The position numbers and the translations under genes are program-made. From Carnobacterium maltaromaticum DSM 20342 (GTDB lineage: Bacteria; Bacillota; Bacilli; Lactobacillales; Carnobacteriaceae): a stretch of 64,000 nucleotides of DNA. How positions within the stretch are numbered: position 1 is the first letter of the stretch; every line of letters starts with the position of its first letter. Location: contig NZ_JQMX01000001.1 in the NCBI RefSeq assembly GCF_000744945.1, forward strand, positions 620,001-684,000, in the 5' to 3' direction. Positions 1 through 7,873 of the stretch are shown piece by piece. Below the pieces are notes generated by a model. The model made no database searches and was not told the DNA's origin. It saw nothing but the letters and a program-made list of their open reading frames with translations.

Positions 1-649
1 TATTGCGGGAAATTTTATCATTGATTCTGGTTCAATCAAAATTAATGATAAAGACATCACTAAACTTAAAGAAGATCAGCGTGCGGGCTTGATTGGCAGA
101 GTTTTTCAAGATCCTCGCTTAGGAACAGCACCTAGAATGACCGTTGGAGAAAATATGGCAATGGCTTATCGACGTGGGGCTAAAAGAGGGCTGAGAAAAG
201 GTACCTCAGCTAAAGAACAAGACTTCTTTAAAGAACAACTTAGCCGTCTAGATTTAGGCTTAGAAGATCGTTTAGCTACAGAAATGGGGCTATTATCTGG
301 TGGTCAACGGCAAGCAATTACCTTATTAATGGCTACAATGAAACGACCAGAGTTACTCCTATTAGATGAACATACGGCAGCCTTAGATCCTAAAACGGCT
401 AAAGTCGTGTTAGCCTTAACAGATGAACGCATTAAAGCGGATAACTTAACAGCCTTAATGATTACTCATAATATGCAAGATGCTTTAACCTATGGCAATC
501 GCTTAATAATGTTAGATTATGGTAAAGTTGTTGTCGATTTAAACGCTTCAGAAAAAGCAAATTTAACTGTGCCAAAAGTCATGAACTTATTCCAATCTGC
601 TACGAAGGATGGCCAGATTAAAGATGAAATGATTCTTTCGTCAAATTAA
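1..649 (+). CDS. ABC transporter ATP-binding protein (partial, 5' end outside window)
   Basis: The reading frame is open from the first bases, so the N-terminus with the Walker A loop lies upstream. What is seen is the Q-loop region (VFQDPRLG), the signature LSGGQRQA, Walker B (LLLLDEH) with the D-loop (TAALDP) and the switch histidine in MITHNMQDAL. Domain order and the tail VDLNASEKANLTV resemble the ATPase of the COG1101 type that works with a substrate-binding protein and permease, as in the TrpXYZ tryptophan importers of streptococci. Assignment of substrate is only by analogy. Its partners would be upstream of the window. No transporter gene follows it. Confidence 0.8.
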   Translation, partial: IAGNFIIDSGSIKINDKDITKLKEDQRAGLIGRVFQDPRLGTAPRMTVGENMAMAYRRGAKRGLRKGTSAKEQDFFKEQLSRLDLGLEDRLATEMGLLSGGQRQAITLLMATMKRPELLLLDEHTAALDPKTAKVVLALTDERIKADNLTALMITHNMQDALTYGNRLIMLDYGKVVVDLNASEKANLTVPKVMNLFQSATKDGQIKDEMILSSN

Positions 650-683
650 TAAAACTTGATTAAATCAGTTTTTTAGCATATAG

Positions 684-717
684 TTGCACTATACAACGAA
701 TTAGTTGCGTAGTGCAA
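684..717. promoter_or_regulatory. Paired MarR-type operator boxes
   Basis: Two 13-bp boxes, TTGCACTATACAA (684-696) and TTGCGTAGTGCAA (705-717), are each imperfect palindromes and together form one inverted repeat around GAATTA with a single mismatch. Their centres lie 21 bp apart, two helical turns. They sit directly before the MarR-family gene, so autoregulation is inferred. Confidence 0.5.
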
Positions 718-774
718 ATATATGCTTTTTTTATTGATTTTAACAGAATAATCATAGAACTAGGAGAACTTACG

Positions 775-1209
775 ATGGGGATTGAATCTGGATTATTAGA
801 ACAAATAAATACTTTTTATCAAGAACTTTCTGAACTAAAAAAACAAGTTTTAAAACAACATCGAATCAACGAAGCACAACTAAAAATTTTAACAGAATTA
901 AAAATAGAAGCTTTATCTTTGAAGAAATTAGCTCTTAGTTTAACTACCGACAAATCAACACTTAGCCGGCAAGTTGCTTCTCTGGTCAAATCTGGTTGGC
1001 TCATTAAAGATCAATCCGCCGATAAACGAATGCAATTCATTTCTTTAACGGTTTTTGGTAAAGAATCTTTAACAAAAATAGAAGAGCAGTTGGAACAACC
1101 ATGGACCAGCCTTTTTCATACGTGGTCTGAAGAAGAAAAACAATTGCTTTCAATTTTACTTGGAAGAGTGGCAAGAAGCTTGCATCAACAGAAAAAGGTG
1201 GAGGAGTAG
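775..1209 (+). CDS. MarR-family transcriptional regulator
   Basis: The 144-residue product has the winged-helix layout of MarR repressors: an amphipathic N-terminal dimerisation helix, then a recognition region LSLTTDKSTLSRQVASLVKSG and a wing with DQSADKRMQFISLT, close to the family pattern D-x-R-D-x-R. I place the start at ATG 775 because TAGGAG lies 10 bases before it. A GTG in frame at 712 lies inside the palindromic operator and has no ribosome site. It is probably a one-component sensor for a small ligand. The target beyond itself is not evident, since the next gene is 370 bp away. Confidence 0.75.
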   Translation: MGIESGLLEQINTFYQELSELKKQVLKQHRINEAQLKILTELKIEALSLKKLALSLTTDKSTLSRQVASLVKSGWLIKDQSADKRMQFISLTVFGKESLTKIEEQLEQPWTSLFHTWSEEEKQLLSILLGRVARSLHQQKKVEE

Positions 1210-1283
1210 AAAGAGGAATTGATAATTTTTTTCTATTCTTTAGTTATGATGAAGGGAAATAATAAACCAACTACTTTGGAACA

Positions 1284-1449
1284 ATTCCTATTTTCTTGCC
1301 AGAGTTAACCAGTCCAACAAGCTTTTTATTAGGCCAGCTCTTTTGGACCAACTCTTCGAGAAAAAGATAAAAATTCGAAGTGGCAAAAAACGCCACATCA
1401 ATTTTCCCTATTTTCTTGCCAGAGTTAAACGGTCCAACAAGCTTTTTAT
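1284..1449 (+). repeat. Dispersed intergenic repeat, copy A
   Basis: The element begins and ends with nearly the same unit (CCTATTTTCTTGCCAGAG ... CAACAAGCTTTTTAT at 1287-1329 and again at 1407-1449, period 120). Between the two units lie nested stems: CTTCGA with TCGAAG, then GTGGC-7nt-GCCAC at 1379-1395. A related element lies at 7719-7853. Both copies end just before a plus-strand gene. I do not recognise the family. Confidence 0.6.
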
Positions 1450-1579
1450 CTATCTTAAGAATGATTTACTTTTCCTTATTAAATACTTAATTATTTTGTG
1501 GTTAAATTAAGGTGAGTTTATTATGCGTTGCATAAAAAAGGACTAAATTAAATTGAGTTTTAGAAAGAAGGACTTGTAC

Positions 1580-2509
1580 ATGAGAAATCAACATCGAAAA
1601 AAGAAACATTTTTTTAGAAATTTTATTTTAATCATTTGTGTCATTTTAATTGGAATTGGTGGGTGGGCTTTTGCTAGTTATCGTGGCAGCCTAAAAGAAG
1701 CGTTAAAGGATCAAAATTTACCTTCTGAATCAGATATTACGTTTAATGGGGAAAAAGCCAAAGACGCTAATGATGTAAACATTTTATTTATTGGGAGTGA
1801 CTCGCGCGGCGAGGATCGTGGGCGTTCTGATTCTCTAATGATTGCTCACTACGATTCAAAAGCGAAACAACCTAAACTAGTCTCTGTTATGCGGGATATG
1901 TATGTCGATATTCCTGGTAATGGAAAAGATAAAATTAACGCAGCGTATTCTTACGGCGGTGCTGAATTAGTTCGTCAAACAATCTCCGAAGATTTTGGTA
2001 TTAATATTCAATATTATGCAATTGTTGACTTTGAAAGCTTCCCTAAAATTGTCGATACGCTTTTACCAGAAGGTGTTGAGATTGATGCAGAAAAAGATAT
2101 GTCCGAATACATTGACGTAGCTATCTCAGCTGGACCACAAAAAATGGATGGCCAAACATTACTTCAATACGCTCGCTTCCGTCATGATGAAGAAAGTGAT
2201 TTTGGACGTGTTAGACGCCAACAACAAGCTTTAAATGCTTTAGCTGAACAAGGAGCACAATTTAATAAGATTACAAAATTACCAAGCATTTTAGGAAAAG
2301 TTGAAGGCTATACCGTAACCAATTTGCCTAATAGTTTACTGTTATCTGTTGCTAAAGATTTTATCTTAGGTGATACAAAACCTATGGAAACATTAACTCT
2401 ACCTGTTGAAGGTTCTTGGGAAAATGCTACTTATGAGGGTAGTGGGAGTGTCTTAGATATCAATGTCGAACAAAATCGTGAAGCACTTGCGAAGTTTTTA
2501 GAAGATTAG
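1580..2509 (+). CDS. LytR-CpsA-Psr (LCP) family wall polymer ligase
   Basis: The 309-residue protein starts with a basic stretch (MRNQHRKKKHF) and one membrane segment (about residues 13-33), placing the rest outside the cell. The LCP domain follows, with LFIGSDSRGEDRGRSDSLM, the basic VSVMRDMYVDIPG and the later RYARFRHDEESDFGRVRRQQ; these arginines and aspartates bind polyprenyl pyrophosphate substrates and Mg2+ in the family. LCP enzymes move teichoic acids or capsule onto peptidoglycan. ATG 1580 is preferred over a TTG at 1553 because AGAAGGA lies seven bases before it. Repeat copy A precedes it; an inverted repeat TTATGC-GTT-GCATAA lies at 1521-1535. Confidence 0.85.
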   Translation: MRNQHRKKKHFFRNFILIICVILIGIGGWAFASYRGSLKEALKDQNLPSESDITFNGEKAKDANDVNILFIGSDSRGEDRGRSDSLMIAHYDSKAKQPKLVSVMRDMYVDIPGNGKDKINAAYSYGGAELVRQTISEDFGINIQYYAIVDFESFPKIVDTLLPEGVEIDAEKDMSEYIDVAISAGPQKMDGQTLLQYARFRHDEESDFGRVRRQQQALNALAEQGAQFNKITKLPSILGKVEGYTVTNLPNSLLLSVAKDFILGDTKPMETLTLPVEGSWENATYEGSGSVLDINVEQNREALAKFLED

Positions 2510-2591
2510 AGTACTATTTTAAGCATATACATTTACAGTTCCTATCAACTCTTGTTACACTAAAGAGAGTTTAAAAGATGGGGGCATTCAA

Positions 2592-3113
2592 ATGACACAT
2601 ACAAATAGAAAAATAATCGCTTTAGTTAGTGATGATTTTGAAGATTTAGAATTATGGTATCCAGTATTGCGATTACGAGAAGCAGGATTCACGGTAGATT
2701 TAGTTGCTGAAAAAGCTCAAACTGTTTATCACGGAAAATACGGAGTTCCTGTAACTTCTGATTACAGCTTTACGGACATTAAGGTTGCTGACTATGCAGG
2801 TATTTTAGTTCCTGGCGGCTGGTCACCTGACAAATTAAGACGTTTTCCAGAAGTCTTAGAAATGGTGCGCTACTTTGATACACAAAAATTACCGATTGGT
2901 CAAATTTGCCATGCGGGCTGGGTTTTAATTTCTGCGGGAATTTTAGATGGTGTTAATGTAACAAGTACACCTGGTATTAAAGATGATATGACCAATGCTG
3001 GAGCTATTTGGCATGATACACCGGCTATCACAGATGGTCATATTATTTCAAGCCGTCGCCCACCTGATTTACCTGAATATATGCAACATTATTTAGCAGC
3101 ATTAGAAAAATAA
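2592..3113 (+). CDS. DJ-1/PfpI family protein
   Basis: The 173-residue product is a single class I glutamine-amidotransferase-like domain. The nucleophile elbow is GQICHAGWVLISA, with Cys followed by His as in PfpI and YhbO/YajL-type proteins, and ALVSDDFEDLELWYP supplies the conserved acidic residue near the N-terminus. Family members are reported as intracellular proteases or as protein and nucleotide deglycases that repair glyoxal adducts; which applies here is not decided by sequence. It ends at a clear intrinsic terminator and stands alone as a transcription unit. The ribosome site is GATGGGGGC. Confidence 0.8.
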   Translation: MTHTNRKIIALVSDDFEDLELWYPVLRLREAGFTVDLVAEKAQTVYHGKYGVPVTSDYSFTDIKVADYAGILVPGGWSPDKLRRFPEVLEMVRYFDTQKLPIGQICHAGWVLISAGILDGVNVTSTPGIKDDMTNAGAIWHDTPAITDGHIISSRRPPDLPEYMQHYLAALEK

Positions 3114-3117
3114 TGGG

Positions 3118-3144
3118 AAAGAGTCGCTTGCGGCTCTTTTTTTT
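3118..3144 (+). terminator. Intrinsic terminator after the PfpI gene
   Basis: Stem AAAGAGTCGC / GCGGCTCTTT with a two-base loop and one wobble pair, followed by a run of T. Confidence 0.85.
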
Positions 3145-3313
3145 CGTTCTTTTAAATTTCAAAAGTTAGGGAATCTATGTTAAACTGAGATTATCTAACT
3201 GGATGAAAAAGCTATTCATAATAAAGAGAAGATTCGTATACATAACGAAAATTCTGATCCCAAAGTGAGCACAACCTGTATATTTAGCACTAGAATGAAC
3301 ATGGAGGAATTGT

Positions 3314-3997
3314 ATGAAAGTCAAAATAAAGACCCTTTTTATTGTTATAGGTATAATTCTAATTGGTTTACTAGGTTATTTACTCTGGCACAAATTTGCA
3401 CCCGATATCGAAATGTTTTTTAACCCAGATGTAAGTAAAGAAATTTTAATGAATAAAGTACGCTCCCATGGAATAAGTACAGGCGTCCTTTTAGTTTTAC
3501 TAACAAGCATTATGTGTGCCATTCCGGGACTGCCAACTTCAATTATAGGTGTCTTGATTGGAATCTGTTACGGCCCATTAGTTGGAAGTATGTTAAATAT
3601 TATTGGTAACACATTAGGGAATATTCTTTCTATTTTTTTAATTAGAAAATTTAAGTTTATAGACAAATCTAAAACTTCAAATCATTGGGTTAAAACTATT
3701 TCTAGAGCAAAACATCCTGATATTGGGATTACTTTTGCCTATATGATTCCGGTAATACCTTCTTTTTTAGTTAATTATACGACTACAATTATGAACGTGA
3801 AAGCCAAACGCTTAATTTGGATGGTACTTTTCGGTGCATTGCCGTCTTCAGTCCTATACGCTTTTGGTGGAGATGCTTTTTTCAAAGGAAACCATGAAAA
3901 AGCGATTTTATTAGTCGCCAGTGTGCTTATTTTAATTTTATTAGTTTTCCTAATCGAAAAAGATGCGAAATCGGATCATTCCAAAATAAAAAAATAA
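3314..3997 (+). CDS. TVP38/TMEM64 (VTT/DedA-like) membrane protein
   Basis: The 227-residue protein has an N-terminal hydrophobic helix (residues 5-24), then a glycine-rich VTT core including CAIPGLPTSIIGVLIGICYG and GNTLGNILSIFLIRKF, a second re-entrant region (IPVIPSFLVNYTTTIMN) and a C-terminal helix ending in a basic tail. This is the pattern of PF09335 proteins, scramblase- or flippase-related membrane proteins. The start has AACATGGAGG before it. It runs in the same direction as the hydrolase 40 bp downstream, so the two may share a transcript; no functional link is evident. Confidence 0.75.
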   Translation: MKVKIKTLFIVIGIILIGLLGYLLWHKFAPDIEMFFNPDVSKEILMNKVRSHGISTGVLLVLLTSIMCAIPGLPTSIIGVLIGICYGPLVGSMLNIIGNTLGNILSIFLIRKFKFIDKSKTSNHWVKTISRAKHPDIGITFAYMIPVIPSFLVNYTTTIMNVKAKRLIWMVLFGALPSSVLYAFGGDAFFKGNHEKAILLVASVLILILLVFLIEKDAKSDHSKIKK

Positions 3998-4037
3998 AGA
4001 ATCATTGCGACTCGTCGCATAAAAGGAGTAGAATAAT

Positions 4038-4598
4038 ATGGCTGATAAATCTCATTCGGTATTGCTTGTTGTGGATGTGCAAAAGGCATTTAATGATGTA
4101 AGTTGGGGTGAAAGAAGTAATCAAACTGCTGAGAGTCATATAGCCGAACTCATCACACTATTTCGTCAGAATGAAATAGACGTTATCCATATTAAACATC
4201 AATCAAATAATCCAGAATCATTATTTTATCCGGAGCACATAACCTCGGAATTTAAATCTGAAGCAACTCCATTAAAAAATGAACTTATTTTGACTAAGAC
4301 GGTTAATAGTGCTTTTATAGGGACAAATTTAGAAGAAATACTCCATGAAAAAGGCATAACAAAGCTATATATTGTCGGATTAACTACACCTCATTGTATC
4401 TCTACAACAACAAGAATGGCAGCAAATCTAGGATTCAAATGCTATTTGGTTGAGGATGCGACAGCGTCGTTTGAACTGATTGGCCATACTGGAATAAAAT
4501 ATTCTGCTAATGAAGTTCAAGAACTAACTGTAGTTACACTGAATGAAGAGTTTGCTGAAATCTTGTCAACAAGTCAAGTAAAAGAACAGTTTGAGTAA
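4038..4598 (+). CDS. Isochorismatase-family cysteine hydrolase
   Basis: The 186-residue enzyme shows the family triad: Asp in VLLVVDVQKAF, Lys in ELILTKTVNSAF and the nucleophilic Cys in LTTPHCISTTTR. It lies in the nicotinamidase/isochorismatase-like superfamily. The length fits a stand-alone hydrolase. The usual nicotinamidase metal site (DxHxxxH) is not seen, so NAD salvage is not claimed; an amide or ureide substrate is equally possible. AAAGGAG lies upstream of ATG. Confidence 0.8.
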   Translation: MADKSHSVLLVVDVQKAFNDVSWGERSNQTAESHIAELITLFRQNEIDVIHIKHQSNNPESLFYPEHITSEFKSEATPLKNELILTKTVNSAFIGTNLEEILHEKGITKLYIVGLTTPHCISTTTRMAANLGFKCYLVEDATASFELIGHTGIKYSANEVQELTVVTLNEEFAEILSTSQVKEQFE

Positions 4599-4620
4599 GA
4601 GACAAGTATTCAACAATCAA

Positions 4621-4663
4621 ATAAACAGAAAGAACAGTCTCTAAAGATGCTCTTTCTGTTTAT
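4621..4663. terminator. Bidirectional terminator between convergent genes
   Basis: Arms ATAAACAGAAAGA and TCTTTCTGTTTAT are perfectly complementary and lie between the stops of the hydrolase (+) and the Rid gene (-). Confidence 0.8.
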
Positions 4664-4665
4664 TT

Positions 4666-5058
4666 TTATTCTGGTTTAGCTGCTAGAATCTCAATTTCTA
4701 TTTTAATTTCTGGAAGTCCTAGAGCAGTTACATATGCGATTGTCATTGAAGGGTTGACGGAAAATAATTTGCCCCACATATCGTAAAAATGGTCCCAATT
4801 GATTTCATCAACAGACCAGACATTTACTTTAATAATATTATCTGATGTTAGCTCTTCAGATAGTAATGCTCGTTCAATATTTTTGAACGTATCCTCAACT
4901 TGTTTTTCATGATCTTCAGAAATAAATCCAGACAGATCAGTTCCAATTTGACCAGAAAAAGTATACAATGTACTATTTTTTGGTACAATAGTTACATGGC
5001 TGTATTCGCCTACTGGAGCAGGCATAGTCCTTGGGTTTTTTCGAATAATTGTGTTCAT
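4666..5058 (-). CDS. RidA/YjgF/YER057c-UK114 family protein lacking the catalytic arginine
   Basis: The 130-residue chain has the Rid fold signatures: YTFSGQIGTDLSG near residue 35, the middle helix KNIERALLSEELT and the terminal LPEIKIEIEILAA. In RidA enamine/imine deaminases the loop PARS carries the arginine that holds the substrate carboxylate. Here the aligned segment is NPSMTIAYV, so that Arg is replaced by Met. This points to one of the non-archetypal Rid subfamilies with another role. It is transcribed alone, against its right-hand neighbour. Confidence 0.75.
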   Translation of the reverse strand: MNTIIRKNPRTMPAPVGEYSHVTIVPKNSTLYTFSGQIGTDLSGFISEDHEKQVEDTFKNIERALLSEELTSDNIIKVNVWSVDEINWDHFYDMWGKLFSVNPSMTIAYVTALGLPEIKIEIEILAAKPE

Positions 5059-5166
5059 TTGATTTCCTCTATTCTTTTAGTTTAGTCTAACTTTGGGCTA
5101 TATCAATAGAGTGCTAACCTGTTTTATGATTTAATTCCAACAGACTCCACCCTAAATTAGACTTTT

Positions 5167-5232
5167 TTAGAAGAAAACAGCTGTAGAATAACCAATTCCC
5201 AGTGATAAAAAACATAAAATTTTCTTTTTCAT
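5167..5232 (-). CDS. Possible 21-residue hydrophobic peptide
   Basis: A short frame with a GAGGGA ribosome site eight bases before ATG encodes MKKKILCFLSLGIGYSTAVFF, a lysine-rich start followed by a hydrophobic stretch like a signal peptide. It may be a remnant of a secreted protein whose body is gone, or a tiny membrane peptide. Nothing downstream continues the frame. Weak call. Confidence 0.25.
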   Translation of the reverse strand: MKKKILCFLSLGIGYSTAVFF

Positions 5233-5340
5233 TGATTAATCCCTCACTTTCTCATTTATTATACATAAATAGGGGGATTTTGTAAATTAAGGCTCATGAC
5301 ATCCTTTTAAATTAGTAAAATAAACAAATGAGGTGGAAAC

Positions 5341-6255
5341 ATGTTAAAAAAAGGAGATACAATCGGCATTATTGCTTGCTCTAACGGAAAAAAACTAAGT
5401 CAAAAAAAGAAGATTGACGAACTAATTAACTTATTAGCAACGCAGTTTTCTTTGACTGTTATTGAGGCTGCTACAATTTATGAAAAAAATGAGTTCCCTT
5501 TTAGTGGAACACCCTCGGAAAGAGCTCAGGCATTAATGCAGCTTTATCTAAATCCCTCTGTTGTCATGATTTTTGATATTTCAGGAGGGAATGTAGCCAA
5601 TGAAATTTTGCCTTATTTGGATTTTAAACAGATTGAAAAGCAGCGGAAATTATTTGTTGGATATAGTGACTTAACTGTGATTTTAAATGCATTATATACT
5701 AAAACAACATGTAGCGGAATTAATTATCAACTCCTTAACTTAGTTGGAGAAGAACAGACTTCTCAATTAGCGTATTTCAATGATTATTTTTTTCATAATA
5801 AAAGACAAACATCAATAACGGCCCAATGGCTTAGTTCTTCGAGTCCAATCACAAATATAATAAAAGGAACCCTAATAGGAGGGAATATTCGTTGCTTACT
5901 TAAACTTGCTGGAACCGACTATTTACCTAATTGTCAAAATAAATTACTTTTTTTAGAAGCAAACAGTGGGGATATCCCAGCTATGGCAACTTACCTGGCT
6001 CAATTGGATCAAATTGGTTATTTGCAACAATGCCAAGCTGTGATACTAGGTCAGTTTACAGAGATTGAAGCACAAAAACAAACTACAGCTTTTTATAAAC
6101 TTGTGTCTTCTTATTTAATGAATTATCAAAAACCTATTCTAATGACACATGAAATTGGGCATAGTGCATCTTCAAAAGCCTTATCGATTGGGGAAATTGT
6201 TTATTTTGATGAAGACCATGGTAAATTAAGAATGACTCTAGCTGATGATAAATAA
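5341..6255 (+). CDS. LD-carboxypeptidase family protein (peptidase S66, LdcA/MccF-like)
   Basis: The 304-residue protein matches the S66 layout: an N-terminal domain opening GDTIGIIACSNG, the nucleophile elbow in FVGYSDLTVILNAL (Ser about residue 111), the catalytic Glu in LLFLEANSGD, and the catalytic His in MTHEIGHS near the C-terminus. S66 members cut the L,D bond of murein tetrapeptides during recycling, or cleave microcin-C-type toxins (MccF). Sequence reading alone does not separate these roles. The protein has no signal peptide and is cytoplasmic. ATGAGGTGG precedes the start. Confidence 0.8.
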   Translation: MLKKGDTIGIIACSNGKKLSQKKKIDELINLLATQFSLTVIEAATIYEKNEFPFSGTPSERAQALMQLYLNPSVVMIFDISGGNVANEILPYLDFKQIEKQRKLFVGYSDLTVILNALYTKTTCSGINYQLLNLVGEEQTSQLAYFNDYFFHNKRQTSITAQWLSSSSPITNIIKGTLIGGNIRCLLKLAGTDYLPNCQNKLLFLEANSGDIPAMATYLAQLDQIGYLQQCQAVILGQFTEIEAQKQTTAFYKLVSSYLMNYQKPILMTHEIGHSASSKALSIGEIVYFDEDHGKLRMTLADDK

Positions 6256-6299
6256 AGCAACCAATTATTGGTCATTTTAATAGAAGTAACTCTTTAATA

Positions 6300-6328
6300 T
6301 TGTTTATTCTTTGAAAAAGTGCTATTCT
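6300..6328 (+). promoter_or_regulatory. Promoter of the first ECF S-component gene
   Basis: TTGTTT, 17-bp spacer, then TGC-TATTCT, an extended -10. The segment AAAAAgTGCTATTCTT recurs before the second paralog. Confidence 0.55.
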
Positions 6329-6373
6329 TTTAAAAATAAGAAACTTACTAAGTTAAAGAAAGTAGGACCTTTT

Positions 6374-6964
6374 ATGGGTAGAGACAAAAATAATACCTAT
6401 CGAATTGCCATTTTAGGCATGCTAACAGCAATTATATTGATTCAAAATTTTGTACCAGTGATGGGATATATTCCAATTCCTCCACTAAACCCAACCATCA
6501 TTCATATTACAGTAATTATCGCTGCTATCACATTAGGCTATAAAGACGGTATGATTCTAGGTGGCATTTGGGGTGTTGCCTGTATTATCAGAGCGTTTAC
6601 GTTTCCAACTACACCACTAGATTTATTGTTATTTACGAATCCAGTGATCGCAATTGTTCCGAGAATTCTAGTAGGTTTGGTAGCAGGATATGTGTATCAA
6701 ATACTACAAAGAACAGCAGTAAAAGATACATTTGCTATGATAATTTCAGCAATACTAGGCTCTTTAACGAATACTATTTTAGTTTTAACCTTCATTTATA
6801 TCTTTTATCGCCAAGAATATGCGGCATTTGTTCAAGTTGATGTGGGCAGTTTATTAGTTGTTTTAGGAACAGTAGTCATCACTAGCGGATTGGCTGAAGC
6901 AATTGCAGCAGCTGTGATTGTGCCTCTTGTAGCTAAGCCTTTAAAGCATTTTGTTTTGAAATGA
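6374..6964 (+). CDS. ECF transporter S component (substrate-binding membrane subunit), first of a tandem pair
   Basis: The 196-residue membrane protein carries about six hydrophobic segments and the motif YIPIPPLNPTIIHITVIIAA typical of one ECF S-component family, with the glycine-rich LGGIWG for docking to EcfT. These subunits bind a vitamin or precursor and share a common EcfAA'T module encoded elsewhere. The motif recalls pantothenate-type (PanT) proteins, but substrate is a guess. ATG 6374 has TAGGA seven bases before it; an upstream TTG at 6311 lies inside the promoter and is rejected. It is about 65-70% identical by eye to the next gene. Confidence 0.8.
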   Translation: MGRDKNNTYRIAILGMLTAIILIQNFVPVMGYIPIPPLNPTIIHITVIIAAITLGYKDGMILGGIWGVACIIRAFTFPTTPLDLLLFTNPVIAIVPRILVGLVAGYVYQILQRTAVKDTFAMIISAILGSLTNTILVLTFIYIFYRQEYAAFVQVDVGSLLVVLGTVVITSGLAEAIAAAVIVPLVAKPLKHFVLK

Positions 6965-6991
6965 AAAGGGCACGTAATTTCAAAAATTAAA

Positions 6992-7020
6992 TTGTCAAAG
7001 TTCACAAAAAATGCTATTCT
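6992..7020 (+). promoter_or_regulatory. Promoter of the second ECF S-component gene
   Basis: TTGTCA, 17-bp spacer, then TGC-TATTCT. The extended -10 is identical to that of the first paralog, so the duplication kept its promoter. Confidence 0.6.
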
Positions 7021-7074
7021 TGAGAAGCTTAGCTTAAGCCTTAGAACTTATTTGTAAAACGGAGTGTGGGTCAA

Positions 7075-7656
7075 TTGAACAATACAAAAAATAAAACATA
7101 TAGAATTGCAATTTTAGGTATTTTAACCGCTATTATTTTCATTCAAAGCTTTGTTCCAATGTTAGGGTATATTCCTATTCCACCATTAAATCCAACGATT
7201 ATTCATATTACTGTTATTATTGCGGCTTTGTCATTGGGAACGAAAGAAGGAGTCATTCTTGGTGGTGTGTGGGGCTTAACTCGTTGGGCAAAGGTCTTTT
7301 TAATGCCTGGTCCGTTAGATCCGATTATCTTTATTAATCCTATTATTACAATTTTACCAAGAATTTTAGTAGGTTTTATTGCAGGATATGCTTTTTATTT
7401 ACTAAGAAGAAAATTAAAAGAAAGTTCAGCGATGGTCATAGCCTCTGTATTAGCTTCTTTAACCAACACTATTTTAGTTTTATTCTTTATTTATATCTTT
7501 AATGGTGCAGATTATGCGGCAGCTATGAAAGTTGATGTTAGTGGGTTACTGAAAGTATTAGGGACAGTCGTTTTAACAAATGGCCTCGCAGAAGCTCTCG
7601 CAGCAGGTATTATTGCACCTATTGTGGCTCGAACCTTAAAAAAAATTGTTCACTAA
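7075..7656 (+). CDS. ECF transporter S component, second of a tandem pair
   Basis: The 193-residue paralog keeps YRIAILGILTAIIF, the YIPIPPLNPTIIHI motif and LGGVWG, with the same spread of membrane helices. TTG 7075 is chosen because CGGAG lies 10 bases before it and the N-terminus then matches its paralog; GTG 7066 is too close to that site. The main difference between the two is a loop after the LGGxWG motif (ACIIRAFTFP against TRWAKVFLMP), a region near the ligand pocket in S-components, so the pair may have split between related ligands. A strong terminator closes the unit. Confidence 0.8.
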   Translation: MNNTKNKTYRIAILGILTAIIFIQSFVPMLGYIPIPPLNPTIIHITVIIAALSLGTKEGVILGGVWGLTRWAKVFLMPGPLDPIIFINPIITILPRILVGFIAGYAFYLLRRKLKESSAMVIASVLASLTNTILVLFFIYIFNGADYAAAMKVDVSGLLKVLGTVVLTNGLAEALAAGIIAPIVARTLKKIVH

Positions 7657-7671
7657 TTTTTATCTATCTGG

Positions 7672-7706
7672 AAAAAACCAACAACTTCTTTAATTGTTGG
7701 TTTTTT
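7672..7706 (+). terminator. Intrinsic terminator after the ECF pair
   Basis: Stem AAAAAACCAACAA / TTGTTGGTTTTTT with a 9-base loop. Confidence 0.9.
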
Positions 7707-7718
7707 CGTTCTAAGTTA

Positions 7719-7853
7719 ACGAGCTTTTTATTTAGGCTAGCTCTTTTGGGCCAACTCTTCGGAAAAAAGATGAACTTTCGAGGTGACACAAAGCGTCACA
7801 TCAAATTTCCCTATTTTTCTGACAGAGCTGAACGGCTCAACGAGCTTTTTATT
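7719..7853 (+). repeat. Dispersed intergenic repeat, copy B
   Basis: It shares with copy A (1284-1449) the end unit ACGAGCTTTTTATT, present at both ends 121 bp apart, the segment GCTCTTTTGGGCCAACTCTTCG and the core stem. Here the stem reads GTGAC-7nt-GTCAC where copy A has GTGGC-7nt-GCCAC, a compensatory change. It ends directly before the ribosome site of the nucleotidyltransferase gene, so it would lie in or near the 5' untranslated region. Confidence 0.6.
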
Positions 7854-7873
7854 CAAGGGAGGTATATTAAAAT

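Noticed and set aside
712..774. GTG start for the first MarR gene, adding 21 residues
   Set aside because: The codon lies in the palindromic operator and has no ribosome site; ATG 775 has TAGGAG at good spacing.
7066..7074. GTG start for the second ECF S-component
   Set aside because: It lies one base from the GGAG ribosome site; TTG 7075 has normal spacing and aligns with the paralog.
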